Below are positions 24,442 to 32,465 of a DNA stretch of 41,284 nucleotides, piece by piece (the stretch's first letter is position 1; each line of letters opens with the position of its first letter). A model generated the notes under the pieces. That model made no database searches, was not told the origin of the DNA, and worked only from the letters and a program-made list of their open reading frames with translations. Made by a program: the position numbers and the translations under genes. The DNA comes from Nostocaceae cyanobacterium (GTDB lineage: Bacteria > Cyanobacteriota > Cyanobacteriia > Cyanobacteriales > Nostocaceae): assembly GCA_030065825.1 (NCBI GenBank), contig JASJCY010000057.1, positions 1 through 41,284 of the forward strand, in the 5' to 3' direction.

Positions 24442-27171
24442 TCACCGGGGATAATGCTGTGCTAAAAACTGCTTTGCTTCATTACTATCCCTAATTTCTC
24501 CATCCAAAGTAGCCGCTAATAAATCATCAAGAATTAGCCGATATTGGGGTCCTGGTTTATATCCTAACTTCTTTAAATCATTACCATTTAATAATGGTTG
24601 AACATCAGACCATACTGTTAAATAATGGTAAATTTGTCTGCGGATAGTTTTCTGACTGCCTAAAGCAATTAAAATCAACATAGGTAAGTCATACTGTCGC
24701 AAAAATCCCACCACCTGACTGGGACGATGGTAAGTCGGTAAAGATTCCTTCACCTGTGCTTGTACTTGTGCTAAGTTCCGCAATCTTTCTATACTGCCTT
24801 CTTGCAATTGCAGATTTGTGGCTACCTTCCCCCGATATTCTGGTGCGATATGGGCGATAATCACCTCTAAGCGCATTTGCCAGTGAATCAAACCCTGGTG
24901 ATGGTCAAAACGCTGTAAACAGTACTCTAAAAGTCTTAACTGTCGCAATAGTTCCCCATTTAATTGCAGGGTAGGATGGATGCACTGTAATGCCCCTAAT
25001 TTGCCCAGCAAGCCCAAAGCTAACTTCCAATAGGGTGCCTCTAGAATATGCTTTAACTCTGCCTTTAAGCGGGTTTGTAGCGCCGGTGCGCGGCTATTTT
25101 CTTTGGTGATGCGGTCATATACCCCACTGTTGATGGCATAACGGATATATTCCTCTGTTTGCGGTTCAATTTGAAAGCCAAACCGCACAGCAAAACGTAC
25201 ACCCCGATAAATGCGGGTGGGGTCTTCAATAAAACTGTTGGGGTGTAAAACCCGAATTTGCTTTGCTTTTAAGTCTAACAAACCCCCAAAAAAATCCAGT
25301 AATTGACCCGCACGGGGAGGAGTCAAACGCAGTGCTAAGGCATTAATGGTAAAATCCCTACGGTATAAGTCTTGACGAATGGAACTTGCTTCTACTTCCG
25401 GGTTAGCCGCTGGGTAGGGATAAAATTCTGTCCTGGCAGTGGCAATATCTACCCAGAGGGAGTCTAAATCTTGGTCTTGATGCCACAGTAAGGCTGCGGT
25501 TTGAAAAGCACCATGGACCTCTAGCCGTGCCAAAGGATAAATTTGTTGCAGTGCCTTTGCTAACTCCACACCTGCACCCACATCAGCAGACTTATGAAAA
25601 CCATCCACCACCAAGTCAATATCTTGAATCATCAAACTACCAGCAGCTTCTTCCGCTAGGAGTAAATCCCGTACAGCACCCCCCACTAAATATAAATGCC
25701 AACCCCTTTGTTTTGCCTGCAAAGAAGCTTTGGTTAACAATTCCCATAAAGCAGGTGTGAGACGGTTGCGCAATTCTGCCAAAGTAGGTAATACAATATC
25801 CTCTTTCCCTTCCTTGTGCTTCTCCCCATCTCCCCATCTCCCTATCTCCCCATCTCTTCCCTGGTGCAATTCCCGCAAAACATCAGTGCGAGTAACAATT
25901 CCTACTAATCTACCCTGGGATAATACTGGTAAACGCCCGATGTCATAGGTTACCATCAAAGACTCTATTTCTGGCAGGGTTGTTTCTGGAGTAATGGTTT
26001 TGAGATTAATGGTCATATAACCCTTCACAGGAGCATGACTAAAACCGTGGTGTAAAGCAATATCTAAATCTCTACGGGAGATAATCCCCACTAGCTTCCC
26101 TTGGGCATTAACCACAGATAAACCAGAATGTCCATACCGTAACAAAGTCCGGTGTGCTTGCTCAATGCTAGTTTCCGGACGAATAGTACGTACAGGGGAT
26201 GACATTAAATCCCTAGCTATGGGGGGATGGGGAATTTGCGCCTTTAAACCGCCCAGAATTTGGTTTAATATATTTTCAGTCTTGGCACCCCGCAGATTCA
26301 AAGATGCCGCTTGGGAATGACCACCACCACCAATGGGCTGAAATAACTCATTGAGATTAACCCCCGGAATTTGCGATCGCCCAATTACCGTTAACCGCCA
26401 ACCTTTCTCAACCCTTTCGGGATATTCATTCGCCAAAATTAAAGCATCGATTTCCGTTAATTCCACCAATTCTGACGCCAGACTGGATAATCCCGTCACA
26501 AAACCATCAGTCCTCAAAGTTACCCAAGCGATAGTATAGCCCCTAATGCATAAATAGCTTAATTTGTCAATAGCGTCACTTAAGAGTTGTTGTAATTGGG
26601 GAGACAAACCAGGTTCCACATATTCCGCCACCACAGATAAACTGGCACCTTGTTGCATCACCCAAGCCAAAGCCAAGGCATCCCGGGGGGTGGTATGGTC
26701 ATAGGTGAGGGAGCCAGTATCAACATGAATTCCCAAAGCCATGGCGGTAGCTTCTGCGGGGGTGAGGGAAATTTGCTGCTTTTGTAATTCCTCAACAATA
26801 ATGGTTGTTGTAGCACCCACCGGGCAAATATGTAATTGGGTAACAGGAATATCACCAGCTTGTTGCAGATGGTGATCGTAAATAATCACTTCCTGGAGGT
26901 GGGGTAAATCAAACCATTGGGAGGCTTTTCCCAAGCGATCCCGTTGTTGAGTATCAACAACAATCAAAGAGCGGATTTTTTTGGGATTTACCGAGCGTCT
27001 TTCAATTAAAGGGTATTCATCCCGGTGCAGAGCCAGAAAGTCCCTTACAGGGGGATGAGCGCCCCCAGTGAGGACGATTTTACTTCCCGGTAGCAACCGT
27101 GTCAATCCTACCGCCGCTCCTAGGGCGTCAAAGTCCGCTGTGGTATGACATAAAATTAAGTCCATAGTCAT
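24442..27171 (-). CDS. tRNA nucleotidyltransferase/poly(A) polymerase-family protein with DHH and CBS domains
   Basis: A 909-residue cyanobacterial-type fusion. Residues 1-310 are a DHH/DHHA1 phosphoesterase (HTTADFDALG, YDHHLQ, GIHVDTGSLTYDH, GGGGHSQAASL). About 315-435 are two CBS domains that usually bind adenine nucleotides. From about 465 comes a class II nucleotidyltransferase (VGGAVRDLLL, DIDLVVDG, RRDFTINALA, then the RNA-binding head). Such enzymes add A or CCA to tRNA 3' ends. Between CBS and transferase sits a low-complexity insert (GRDGEIGRWGDGEKHKEGKED) encoded by CCATCTCC-type tandem repeats at 25818-25860. Starts ATG 27171 or 27165 (MDLILCH). Confidence 0.9.
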   Translation of the reverse strand: MTMDLILCHTTADFDALGAAVGLTRLLPGSKIVLTGGAHPPVRDFLALHRDEYPLIERRSVNPKKIRSLIVVDTQQRDRLGKASQWFDLPHLQEVIIYDHHLQQAGDIPVTQLHICPVGATTTIIVEELQKQQISLTPAEATAMALGIHVDTGSLTYDHTTPRDALALAWVMQQGASLSVVAEYVEPGLSPQLQQLLSDAIDKLSYLCIRGYTIAWVTLRTDGFVTGLSSLASELVELTEIDALILANEYPERVEKGWRLTVIGRSQIPGVNLNELFQPIGGGGHSQAASLNLRGAKTENILNQILGGLKAQIPHPPIARDLMSSPVRTIRPETSIEQAHRTLLRYGHSGLSVVNAQGKLVGIISRRDLDIALHHGFSHAPVKGYMTINLKTITPETTLPEIESLMVTYDIGRLPVLSQGRLVGIVTRTDVLRELHQGRDGEIGRWGDGEKHKEGKEDIVLPTLAELRNRLTPALWELLTKASLQAKQRGWHLYLVGGAVRDLLLAEEAAGSLMIQDIDLVVDGFHKSADVGAGVELAKALQQIYPLARLEVHGAFQTAALLWHQDQDLDSLWVDIATARTEFYPYPAANPEVEASSIRQDLYRRDFTINALALRLTPPRAGQLLDFFGGLLDLKAKQIRVLHPNSFIEDPTRIYRGVRFAVRFGFQIEPQTEEYIRYAINSGVYDRITKENSRAPALQTRLKAELKHILEAPYWKLALGLLGKLGALQCIHPTLQLNGELLRQLRLLEYCLQRFDHHQGLIHWQMRLEVIIAHIAPEYRGKVATNLQLQEGSIERLRNLAQVQAQVKESLPTYHRPSQVVGFLRQYDLPMLILIALGSQKTIRRQIYHYLTVWSDVQPLLNGNDLKKLGYKPGPQYRLILDDLLAATLDGEIRDSNEAKQFLAQHYPR
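25818..25862. repeat. CATCTCCC-type low-complexity repeat inside the coding region
   Basis: Four to five units of CCCCATCTCC/CCCTATCTCC, read in frame as RWGDGE-like residues in the linker before the transferase domain. Similar strings are usual intergenic STRRs, so this looks like a repeat captured by a gene. Confidence 0.65.
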
Positions 27172-27328
27172 TTATCATTGGTTATTTGTCTTTGTACTAG
27201 GGACGCAACCGACACAGGAGGGGAGATGACAAATTTTCTGATAACTTACAAATAAGCAAAATTTGTTAACAGTGGACAGTAAAATATCCTATTTTTAATA
27301 TATGTAGCCATATTGGGAGAACAATAAG

Positions 27329-27517
27329 ATGTCAATTATATTCCAAATAGCTTTATTAGGGCTGGTTCTGTTGTCTTTTGTCATGGTAATCGGGGTTCCC
27401 GTTGCCTATGCCAGTCCCCAAAATTGGGTTGAATCTAAAAAACTGTTGTGGGTTGGCTCTATTGCCTGGGTTATTTTAGTGGTTGTGGTTGGAATCTTAA
27501 ACTTTTTCGTAGTTTAA
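27329..27517 (+). CDS. psbZ: Photosystem II protein PsbZ (Ycf9)
   Basis: A 62-residue membrane protein with two spans (4-25 and 38-61) joined by a short loop containing [14 protein letters not shown], the hallmark of PsbZ. It sits at the edge of photosystem II, affecting antenna coupling. Full family length. GGGAGA precedes ATG 27329. ribH follows 219 bp downstream on the same strand, a neighbour pair seen in other cyanobacteria. Confidence 0.96.
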   Translation: MSIIFQIALLGLVLLSFVMVIGVPVAYASPQNWVESKKLLWVGSIAWVILVVVVGILNFFVV

Positions 27518-27736
27518 GCGACTGCTTCAATCTAACCCTAGCAAATAGCATAGGAGCAGGAACAAAAGGATGAAGGATGAAGTATGTTCAGCATAGCCTC
27601 TCCCAAAGGCAAAGATAAAGTATGTACATACAGCTTTATCCTTGGAACTTCAGCCTTCCCAAGAAGGTCTTCATCCTTTACTTTCTCCAGAAGAAATGTA
27701 TATTTGCAAGAAGTATAGTTGATAAGTGAAGCAGTC

Positions 27737-28303
27737 ATGGCAGTTTTTGAGGGCAGTTTTACTCAAGCAGAACCTTTACGGTTTGCCTTGGTTATTGGTC
27801 GATTTAATGACCTAGTTACCAACAAGCTTTTAGAAGGGTGTCAAGATTGCTTAAAACGTCACGGTATAGATATTAATCCCCAAGGTTCTCAAGTAGACTA
27901 CGTCTGGGTTCCAGGTAGTTTTGAAGTTCCATTAGTGGCTCGACAGTTAGCACTTTCCCAGCACTATGATGCCGTAATTTGCCTGGGTGCAGTTATCCGG
28001 GGACAAACACCCCATTTTGATTATGTTTCATCTGAAGTTGCCAAGGGAATTGCTGCTGCTGCCTTTCAAACTGGCGTACCTGTGATATTTGGGGTATTGA
28101 CAGCAGACACCATGCAGCAAGCTTTAGAAAGGGCTGGCATCAAAAGCAATCACGGTTGGGATTATGCCATGAATGCCCTAGAAATGGCTAGCTTAATGCG
28201 GAATTTACGCTCTAACTTAGGAGAGGCATACTCTGGGAGTTCTCAGTCTTTACCTGCCGCAGCACTCAAAAGCGCAAATGTCGATAATCTTACCCCAGAC
28301 TAA
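27737..28303 (+). CDS. ribH: 6,7-dimethyl-8-ribityllumazine synthase
   Basis: Condenses 5-amino-6-ribitylaminouracil with dihydroxybutanone phosphate, the penultimate step of riboflavin synthesis. Motifs: [50 protein letters not shown] with the catalytic His, and [20 protein letters not shown]. The core ends near residue 160; the last 25 residues ([14 protein letters not shown]...) are a variable tail. I use ATG 27737 rather than an in-frame TTG at 27719. The enzyme normally forms 60-mers or pentamers. Confidence 0.96.
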   Translation: MAVFEGSFTQAEPLRFALVIGRFNDLVTNKLLEGCQDCLKRHGIDINPQGSQVDYVWVPGSFEVPLVARQLALSQHYDAVICLGAVIRGQTPHFDYVSSEVAKGIAAAAFQTGVPVIFGVLTADTMQQALERAGIKSNHGWDYAMNALEMASLMRNLRSNLGEAYSGSSQSLPAAALKSANVDNLTPD

Positions 28304-28367
28304 GAATAACATCACAAAGGCGTTACACCAATTTATGAACTAAGGGAATACCAATAAACACATATTT

Positions 28368-28393
28368 TGGCACAGGCAAGGATGCCTGTGCCA
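28368..28393. repeat. Hairpin TGGCACAGGCA-AGGA-TGCCTGTGCCA after ribH
   Basis: Eleven-base perfect stem 64 bp past the ribH stop. Member of the dispersed family at 10661; may serve as ribH terminator, though no T-run follows. Confidence 0.6.
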
Positions 28394-28684
28394 CAAAAGT
28401 CCTGATTGCGCTATAGTTTTCCATTCCCTGTTCCCCATTTCCTATTCCCTGTCCCTCGTTACAAAGTTCTACCTTTCCTCGTTTCCTCGTTACAAGGTTC
28501 TACCTTGTAATGCATCCATTGGAGGCTCTGCCTTCTATTCACTTGTGGAGGCAACAGCCCTCCTTAAATGCATTTCCAGGCAGCAGCCCGGAAACGAGTT
28601 AGCCTGGAGTTGAGTTATTCCTGCTTTGTTCCTATTCCCTATTCCCTATTCCCCGTTCCCCAAAGTAAAATTTCCAAAAAACAG

Positions 28685-28713
28685 TTGACAAATCACTTTG
28701 AATTTGAGATATT
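28685..28713 (+). promoter_or_regulatory. Sigma70-type promoter for tRNA-Gly
   Basis: TTGACA (28685-28690), 17-bp spacer, GATATT (28708-28713), placing the start site about 10 bp before the tRNA. Confidence 0.6.
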
Positions 28714-28731
28714 TATATTTAGCACTGCGAT

Positions 28732-28803
28732 GCGGGTATAGCTCAGTGGTAGAGCGTCACCTTGCCAAGGTGAATGTCGCGCGTTCGAATCGCGTTACCC
28801 GCT
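28732..28803 (+). tRNA. tRNA-Gly (anticodon GCC)
   Basis: Folds as a full cloverleaf: acceptor GCGGGTA/TACCCGC, D arm GCTC-AGTGGTA-GAGC, anticodon arm TCACC-TTGCCAA-GGTGA with anticodon GCC, T arm GCGCG-TTCGAAT-CGCGT, discriminator T at 28803. CCA is not encoded, so it depends on the nucleotidyltransferase. Confidence 0.97.
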
Positions 28804-29314
28804 TTCAATAAAGGCTAGTTGCTTGCTATACAATAGCATATAAGGGACTTGTAAATAAAAAACATCACAAAATTTGAAGGTGTTACAGTCATCCTTGTCT
28901 GTATCAGTGGACAGGCAAGGATGTCTGTAACACAATATGGGATAAATTATTTATTGGTATTCCCTAATAGCCAATACCGAGCTTAATCTCAAAAATGGGA
29001 GTGGGATTTTCTTTTGTAGAAGGGTGTAGCTGGGCTTTTCTAAGAGTGGGTTGAGCTTGGATCACAATAATTGGAAATCCCAGATTTTTTTATAATTATA
29101 TTAAGTTGGGCTAATACTCTTGAATATTTTTTGAACACAAACAGATTTTTGCTGCCCAATTGAGGGAAAATGTATTTGGAGGCTAAATACTTACCCACAC
29201 TTATTAATTCTATAAAGGAAATTTATAGGATAATAATTAACCTCCGATGCATCTACGAGGGGATGGAATCCTCGCAAGCTGTTAATAGAAACTGCTGAAA
29301 TTGTTAGAACGCTT
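28804..29314. other. 511-bp intergenic region upstream of the membrane protein-proA-like operon
   Basis: Contains a dispersed hairpin (28881-28932). Near 29256-29276 is a small hairpin CGAGG...CCTCG in what may be the operon leader. Otherwise nothing recognisable. Confidence 0.4.
28881..28932. repeat. Long dispersed hairpin TGTTACAG...CTGTAACA
   Basis: Extended inverted repeat with arms TGTTACAG/CTGTAACA and inner CATCCTTG/CAAGGATG pairs. Same family as 10661 and 28368; 78 bp past the tRNA. Confidence 0.65.
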
Positions 29315-29722
29315 GTGCAATCTCAAAAAGCCCAAAAATTAGACTTCCATCGGGAATATCCTTGTCCTTGTCGTCGTCGGGGACAATTAATTCCCATTAC
29401 CCTGACAGAAGCATTTGGCTGCGATCGCTGTCAGCAAATATTTGTAGTTGAAGAAAACGGTTATGTACTAGAACAACTTTCCAGCACCTATCCCTACAAA
29501 CGAGCTTGGCGTTGGAATGGTTCTAGTTGGCAAGTTGCTCATTCTCGGCTAGGAGAAAGCTACATGCCAGTAGCGCTGGGGATTATTTTTGTGTTAGTGA
29601 TTATATGGTTACCATTAGCACTCAGACTGGCAAGTGGTTCCAGTATAATAGCTTGGGCATTAGTGGCGGTATTATTAGCAATTTTACCAGCACTTATGGT
29701 CTGGCTTACTTACAGGCGTTAA
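29315..29722 (+). CDS. Conserved-type two-TM protein with N-terminal Cys-rich knuckle
   Basis: A 135-residue protein. The N-terminal half has YPCPCRRRG and GCDRCQQIF, four cysteines that could form a zinc knuckle, followed by a WRWNGSSW stretch. Two hydrophobic segments (about 84-104 and 108-130) anchor the C-terminus, which ends TYRR. I know no named function. It starts at GTG 29315, the only in-frame initiation codon near the homologous region, and ends 4 bp before the ProA-like gene, so the two are co-transcribed. Confidence 0.7.
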   Translation: MQSQKAQKLDFHREYPCPCRRRGQLIPITLTEAFGCDRCQQIFVVEENGYVLEQLSSTYPYKRAWRWNGSSWQVAHSRLGESYMPVALGIIFVLVIIWLPLALRLASGSSIIAWALVAVLLAILPALMVWLTYRR

Positions 29723-29726
29723 CCAA

Positions 29727-30992
29727 ATGACAGTAGATGCTTTTGATTATAGTCCGGAAACAATTGCGATCGCCCAACGTGCGGATCAAGCTGCCTTTAA
29801 GCTGGGAGTAACAAAGGGAACAGAACGTAGTCGTGCTGTACTGGCAATGGCTGAAGCGCTCAAATTCTCCTTTGACGATATTCTGGAGGCAAATACCTTG
29901 GATCTGGAAGCCAGTCGAGAAATGGCTGTACCAGAATTAATTTTGGATTGGCTAAAGTTGACTCCCCAAAGATTGGAGTCAACTGTAGAAATTCTCCAGC
30001 GCTTAGGGGAGTTATCAGATCCCCTGCGACGAGTCAGAAGTGCTGACTACCAATTGCAGGACTCCCAGACTTACTCGCAATTAATGCCTTTGGGAGTGAT
30101 TGCCTTTGTTTACGAGGCATTTCCGGAATTAGCTGCGATTGCGGCTGGTTTATGTATTAAAACAGGTAATAGTCTGATTCTCAAAGGAAGTACGGAAGCT
30201 AGCCATTCTAATGCAGCAATTGCCGATGCACTCACCAATGCTGTGATTGAAGCAGGTTTACCAGTAGGTTGCTTACAATTAATCACAGAAGAACATGGGG
30301 GTTCGATTCGAGATTTAGTTACCCAAGACGAGTATTTAAATTTAGTGATTCCCTACGGACGTTCTAGCTTAGTACAGCAGGTGATGCGACAGTCTACTTG
30401 TCCGGTTTTAAAGTCAGCAATGGGTAATTGCTACCTTTATTGGTCTCTAAATGGCAGCTTAGAGATGGTGCAATGGATAATTATTGATAGCCATGAAAGC
30501 GCACCCGATCCGGTAAATGCCATTGAAAAAGTATTGGTTCATCGACAAGCAAATCCCTCTTCCTTAGCAATTTTGTGCAATCATTTGCAGGAGGAAGGAT
30601 TTGTAATCAAAGGAGATGCCGAACTTCTAGAAGCTTTTCCCCAGTTGCAGCTAGTCCAGAATGGAGAATGGGAAAGTGCCTATTTAACCAAGACAGTAGC
30701 TTTTAAACTGGTGGATAGTTTAGAGGAGGCGATCGACTCGATTAATCGCTATAGCAGCGGTCATGCAGACTGTATTGTCACCGATTCTTATCAAGAGAGT
30801 CGGCAATTTGCCTTGGGTGTCAACAGTGCTTCTACGTATATTAATGCTTCCCCGCGTTTTAGTCGCAACCCATCACGGGGTGATTCGATCTTTTTGGGTA
30901 TGTCTAATCAAAAAGGTCATCGTCGGGGATTAATTAATCTGGAAAGCTTGACTACTGTGAAGCATATTGTCCAGGGAAATGGGCGATTTTAG
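29727..30992 (+). CDS. ProA-like protein (glutamate-5-semialdehyde dehydrogenase family) lacking the catalytic cysteine
   Basis: A 421-residue aldehyde-dehydrogenase-fold protein with the overall ProA layout (GVIAFVYEAFPEL, LKGSTEASHSN, SAMGNCYLYW, NAIEKVLVHR, NLESLTTVKHIVQG). In ProA the catalytic Cys sits in a conserved NAKTQRPxxCNAxE segment; here the matching residues are IDSHESAPDPVNAIE, with Val263 where Cys is expected. The conserved YESRPNV and the glycine-rich phosphate loop are also altered (YEAFPEL, IPYGRSS). So it is probably not a standard glutamyl-phosphate reductase. It could be a divergent paralogue with another role, and a canonical proA may exist elsewhere. Second gene of an operon. 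Confidence 0.8.
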   Translation: MTVDAFDYSPETIAIAQRADQAAFKLGVTKGTERSRAVLAMAEALKFSFDDILEANTLDLEASREMAVPELILDWLKLTPQRLESTVEILQRLGELSDPLRRVRSADYQLQDSQTYSQLMPLGVIAFVYEAFPELAAIAAGLCIKTGNSLILKGSTEASHSNAAIADALTNAVIEAGLPVGCLQLITEEHGGSIRDLVTQDEYLNLVIPYGRSSLVQQVMRQSTCPVLKSAMGNCYLYWSLNGSLEMVQWIIIDSHESAPDPVNAIEKVLVHRQANPSSLAILCNHLQEEGFVIKGDAELLEAFPQLQLVQNGEWESAYLTKTVAFKLVDSLEEAIDSINRYSSGHADCIVTDSYQESRQFALGVNSASTYINASPRFSRNPSRGDSIFLGMSNQKGHRRGLINLESLTTVKHIVQGNGRF

Positions 30993-31180
30993 AGATTAAG
31001 AAACAAATGATAAGTATTCATAATTTGGGTTAATTAGGGAAAACAATCATTTGCAATAAATCTTTTCATTAGCTGCGGCAATGAAGTACAATGAGCCTGC
31101 ACTGTAATTATGCATACTCAATTGTATAAATTCAGATTGCATAGAAATTAGATATTCACATTCTTTAATTAACACCTTTC

Positions 31181-32281
31181 ATGGTCAAGACACAAACGAG
31201 AGTAACTTTTGCCAAAAGCATTGGTTTTAGGAAAGAGTTAAATAAACGGGTTGATGCTTATTTCAAATCTGAAAATATTTCTCCCCGAGATAATTTGGCA
31301 ATGTATTTGAAAACAGCAATTATTTTTGGATGGGTGATTTCTGCTTGGAGTTTTACTCTCTTTGGTCCACCAATAATATGGATGAAAGTAGTTGGATGCA
31401 TCATTTTAGGATTTGCCATTGCTGGTGTTGGTTTTAGCGTCGGTCATGATGCTAACCATGGAGGTTATTCTGGTAAGCAATGGGTAAATTATGTTTTTGG
31501 TTTAACTTATGATGTAATTGGTCTATCTAGTTATTTATGGAAGTTTCGCCATAATTCTCTACATCATATTTACACTAATATTTTGGAACATGATGTAGAA
31601 ATCCATGGGGATGGTTTGGTGCGCATGTCTCCATTTATGGAGCATAAATGGTTTCATCAATTTCAACACATTTTAATTTCTTTTATTTACGCTATAGTAC
31701 CATTATATTGGTCTGTATCAGATGTACATCTGATTCTCTTCAAACGTAAATATCACGAACATTCTATTCCTACTACCAAACCAGTAGAAATGGTGATTTT
31801 GCTGGGTGGTAAATTCCTTTGGCTGGCGATATTTTTGTTTATTCCTATGGCAGTAGGCTATACTCCTGTTGAGGCAATTACGGGATTTTTGATTGTATAC
31901 ATGTCTTATGGAGTGCTAATTTGTAATATCTTCATGTTGGCTCATGTTTTAGAACCAGCAGAATTCATTGAACCAAATCCCAATTCAAATACTGTTGATG
32001 ATGAATGGGCAATTGCTCAAGTTAAAACCACAGTTGATTTTGCACCCCACAATTGGTTTTTGAATTGGTATATTGGTGGATTAAATTATCAAACTGTGCA
32101 TCATTTATTTCCCCATGTTTGTCATATTCATTATCCGAAAATAGCGCCAATTTTAGCAGAAGTATGTGAAGAATTTGGGGTGAAATATAATGTTTATCCA
32201 AGCTTTGTAGGAGCATTAGCTGCTAACTATCGTTGGTTGAAAATTATGGGAGAAAAACCCCAGGAAGTTATTGCATCTTAA
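31181..32281 (+). CDS. Fatty acid desaturase, DesD-like (delta-6 acyl-lipid type)
   Basis: Membrane di-iron desaturase that introduces a double bond into acyl chains of membrane lipids. Three histidine boxes are visible: HDANHGG (89-95), RHNSLHHIYTN (123-133) and NYQTVHHLFPHVCHIHY near the C-terminus, with QxxHH in the third box typical of front-end (delta-6/delta-5) enzymes. The HDVEIHGDG and YNVYPSF strings closely follow cyanobacterial DesD. Four or more membrane spans, no cytochrome b5 fusion. Regiospecificity is inferred from the family. Single-gene unit with terminator. Confidence 0.88.
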   Translation: MVKTQTRVTFAKSIGFRKELNKRVDAYFKSENISPRDNLAMYLKTAIIFGWVISAWSFTLFGPPIIWMKVVGCIILGFAIAGVGFSVGHDANHGGYSGKQWVNYVFGLTYDVIGLSSYLWKFRHNSLHHIYTNILEHDVEIHGDGLVRMSPFMEHKWFHQFQHILISFIYAIVPLYWSVSDVHLILFKRKYHEHSIPTTKPVEMVILLGGKFLWLAIFLFIPMAVGYTPVEAITGFLIVYMSYGVLICNIFMLAHVLEPAEFIEPNPNSNTVDDEWAIAQVKTTVDFAPHNWFLNWYIGGLNYQTVHHLFPHVCHIHYPKIAPILAEVCEEFGVKYNVYPSFVGALAANYRWLKIMGEKPQEVIAS

Positions 32282-32300
32282 TTAAGATTGTCTAAATTTT

Positions 32301-32335
32301 AGTAGGGGTTTAGCAATGCTAAACCCCTACTTTTT
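32301..32335 (+). terminator. Rho-independent terminator of the desaturase gene
   Basis: Perfect 15-bp stem AGTAGGGGTTTAGCA / TGCTAAACCCCTACT around one base, then TTTTT, 20 bp past the stop. A degenerate copy overlaps the stop of the TIR-WD40 gene (about 32449-32476), and a half copy is at 18823. Confidence 0.8.
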
Positions 32336-32401
32336 GCTGTTCCCTTTACACCAATTTAAATTATTCAGGACTTACGATAGTGTCACAGTAGATAGGGTTT
32401 T

Positions 32402-32430
32402 GGTGCGTTAGACTAAAGTCATAACGCACC
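32402..32430. repeat. Dispersed hairpin GGTGCGTTA...TAACGCACC, second copy
   Basis: Same arms and trailing CTACAGAT as 4914-4944, between two convergent genes. Confidence 0.6.
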
Positions 32431-32465
32431 CTACAGATACTAAATTTTAGTAGGGTTTAGAAATG

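Larger units (their letters stand above)
28304..28731. other. 428-bp repeat-filled spacer before tRNA-Gly
   Basis: Holds the hairpin at 28368-28393, TTCCCTATT-type heptamers (28430-28455 and 28620-28665) and a dispersed array with repeated CGTTACAA-GTTCTACCTT strings and GCATTTCCAGGCAGCAGCCCGG (28465-28600). No gene is visible. Confidence 0.5.
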
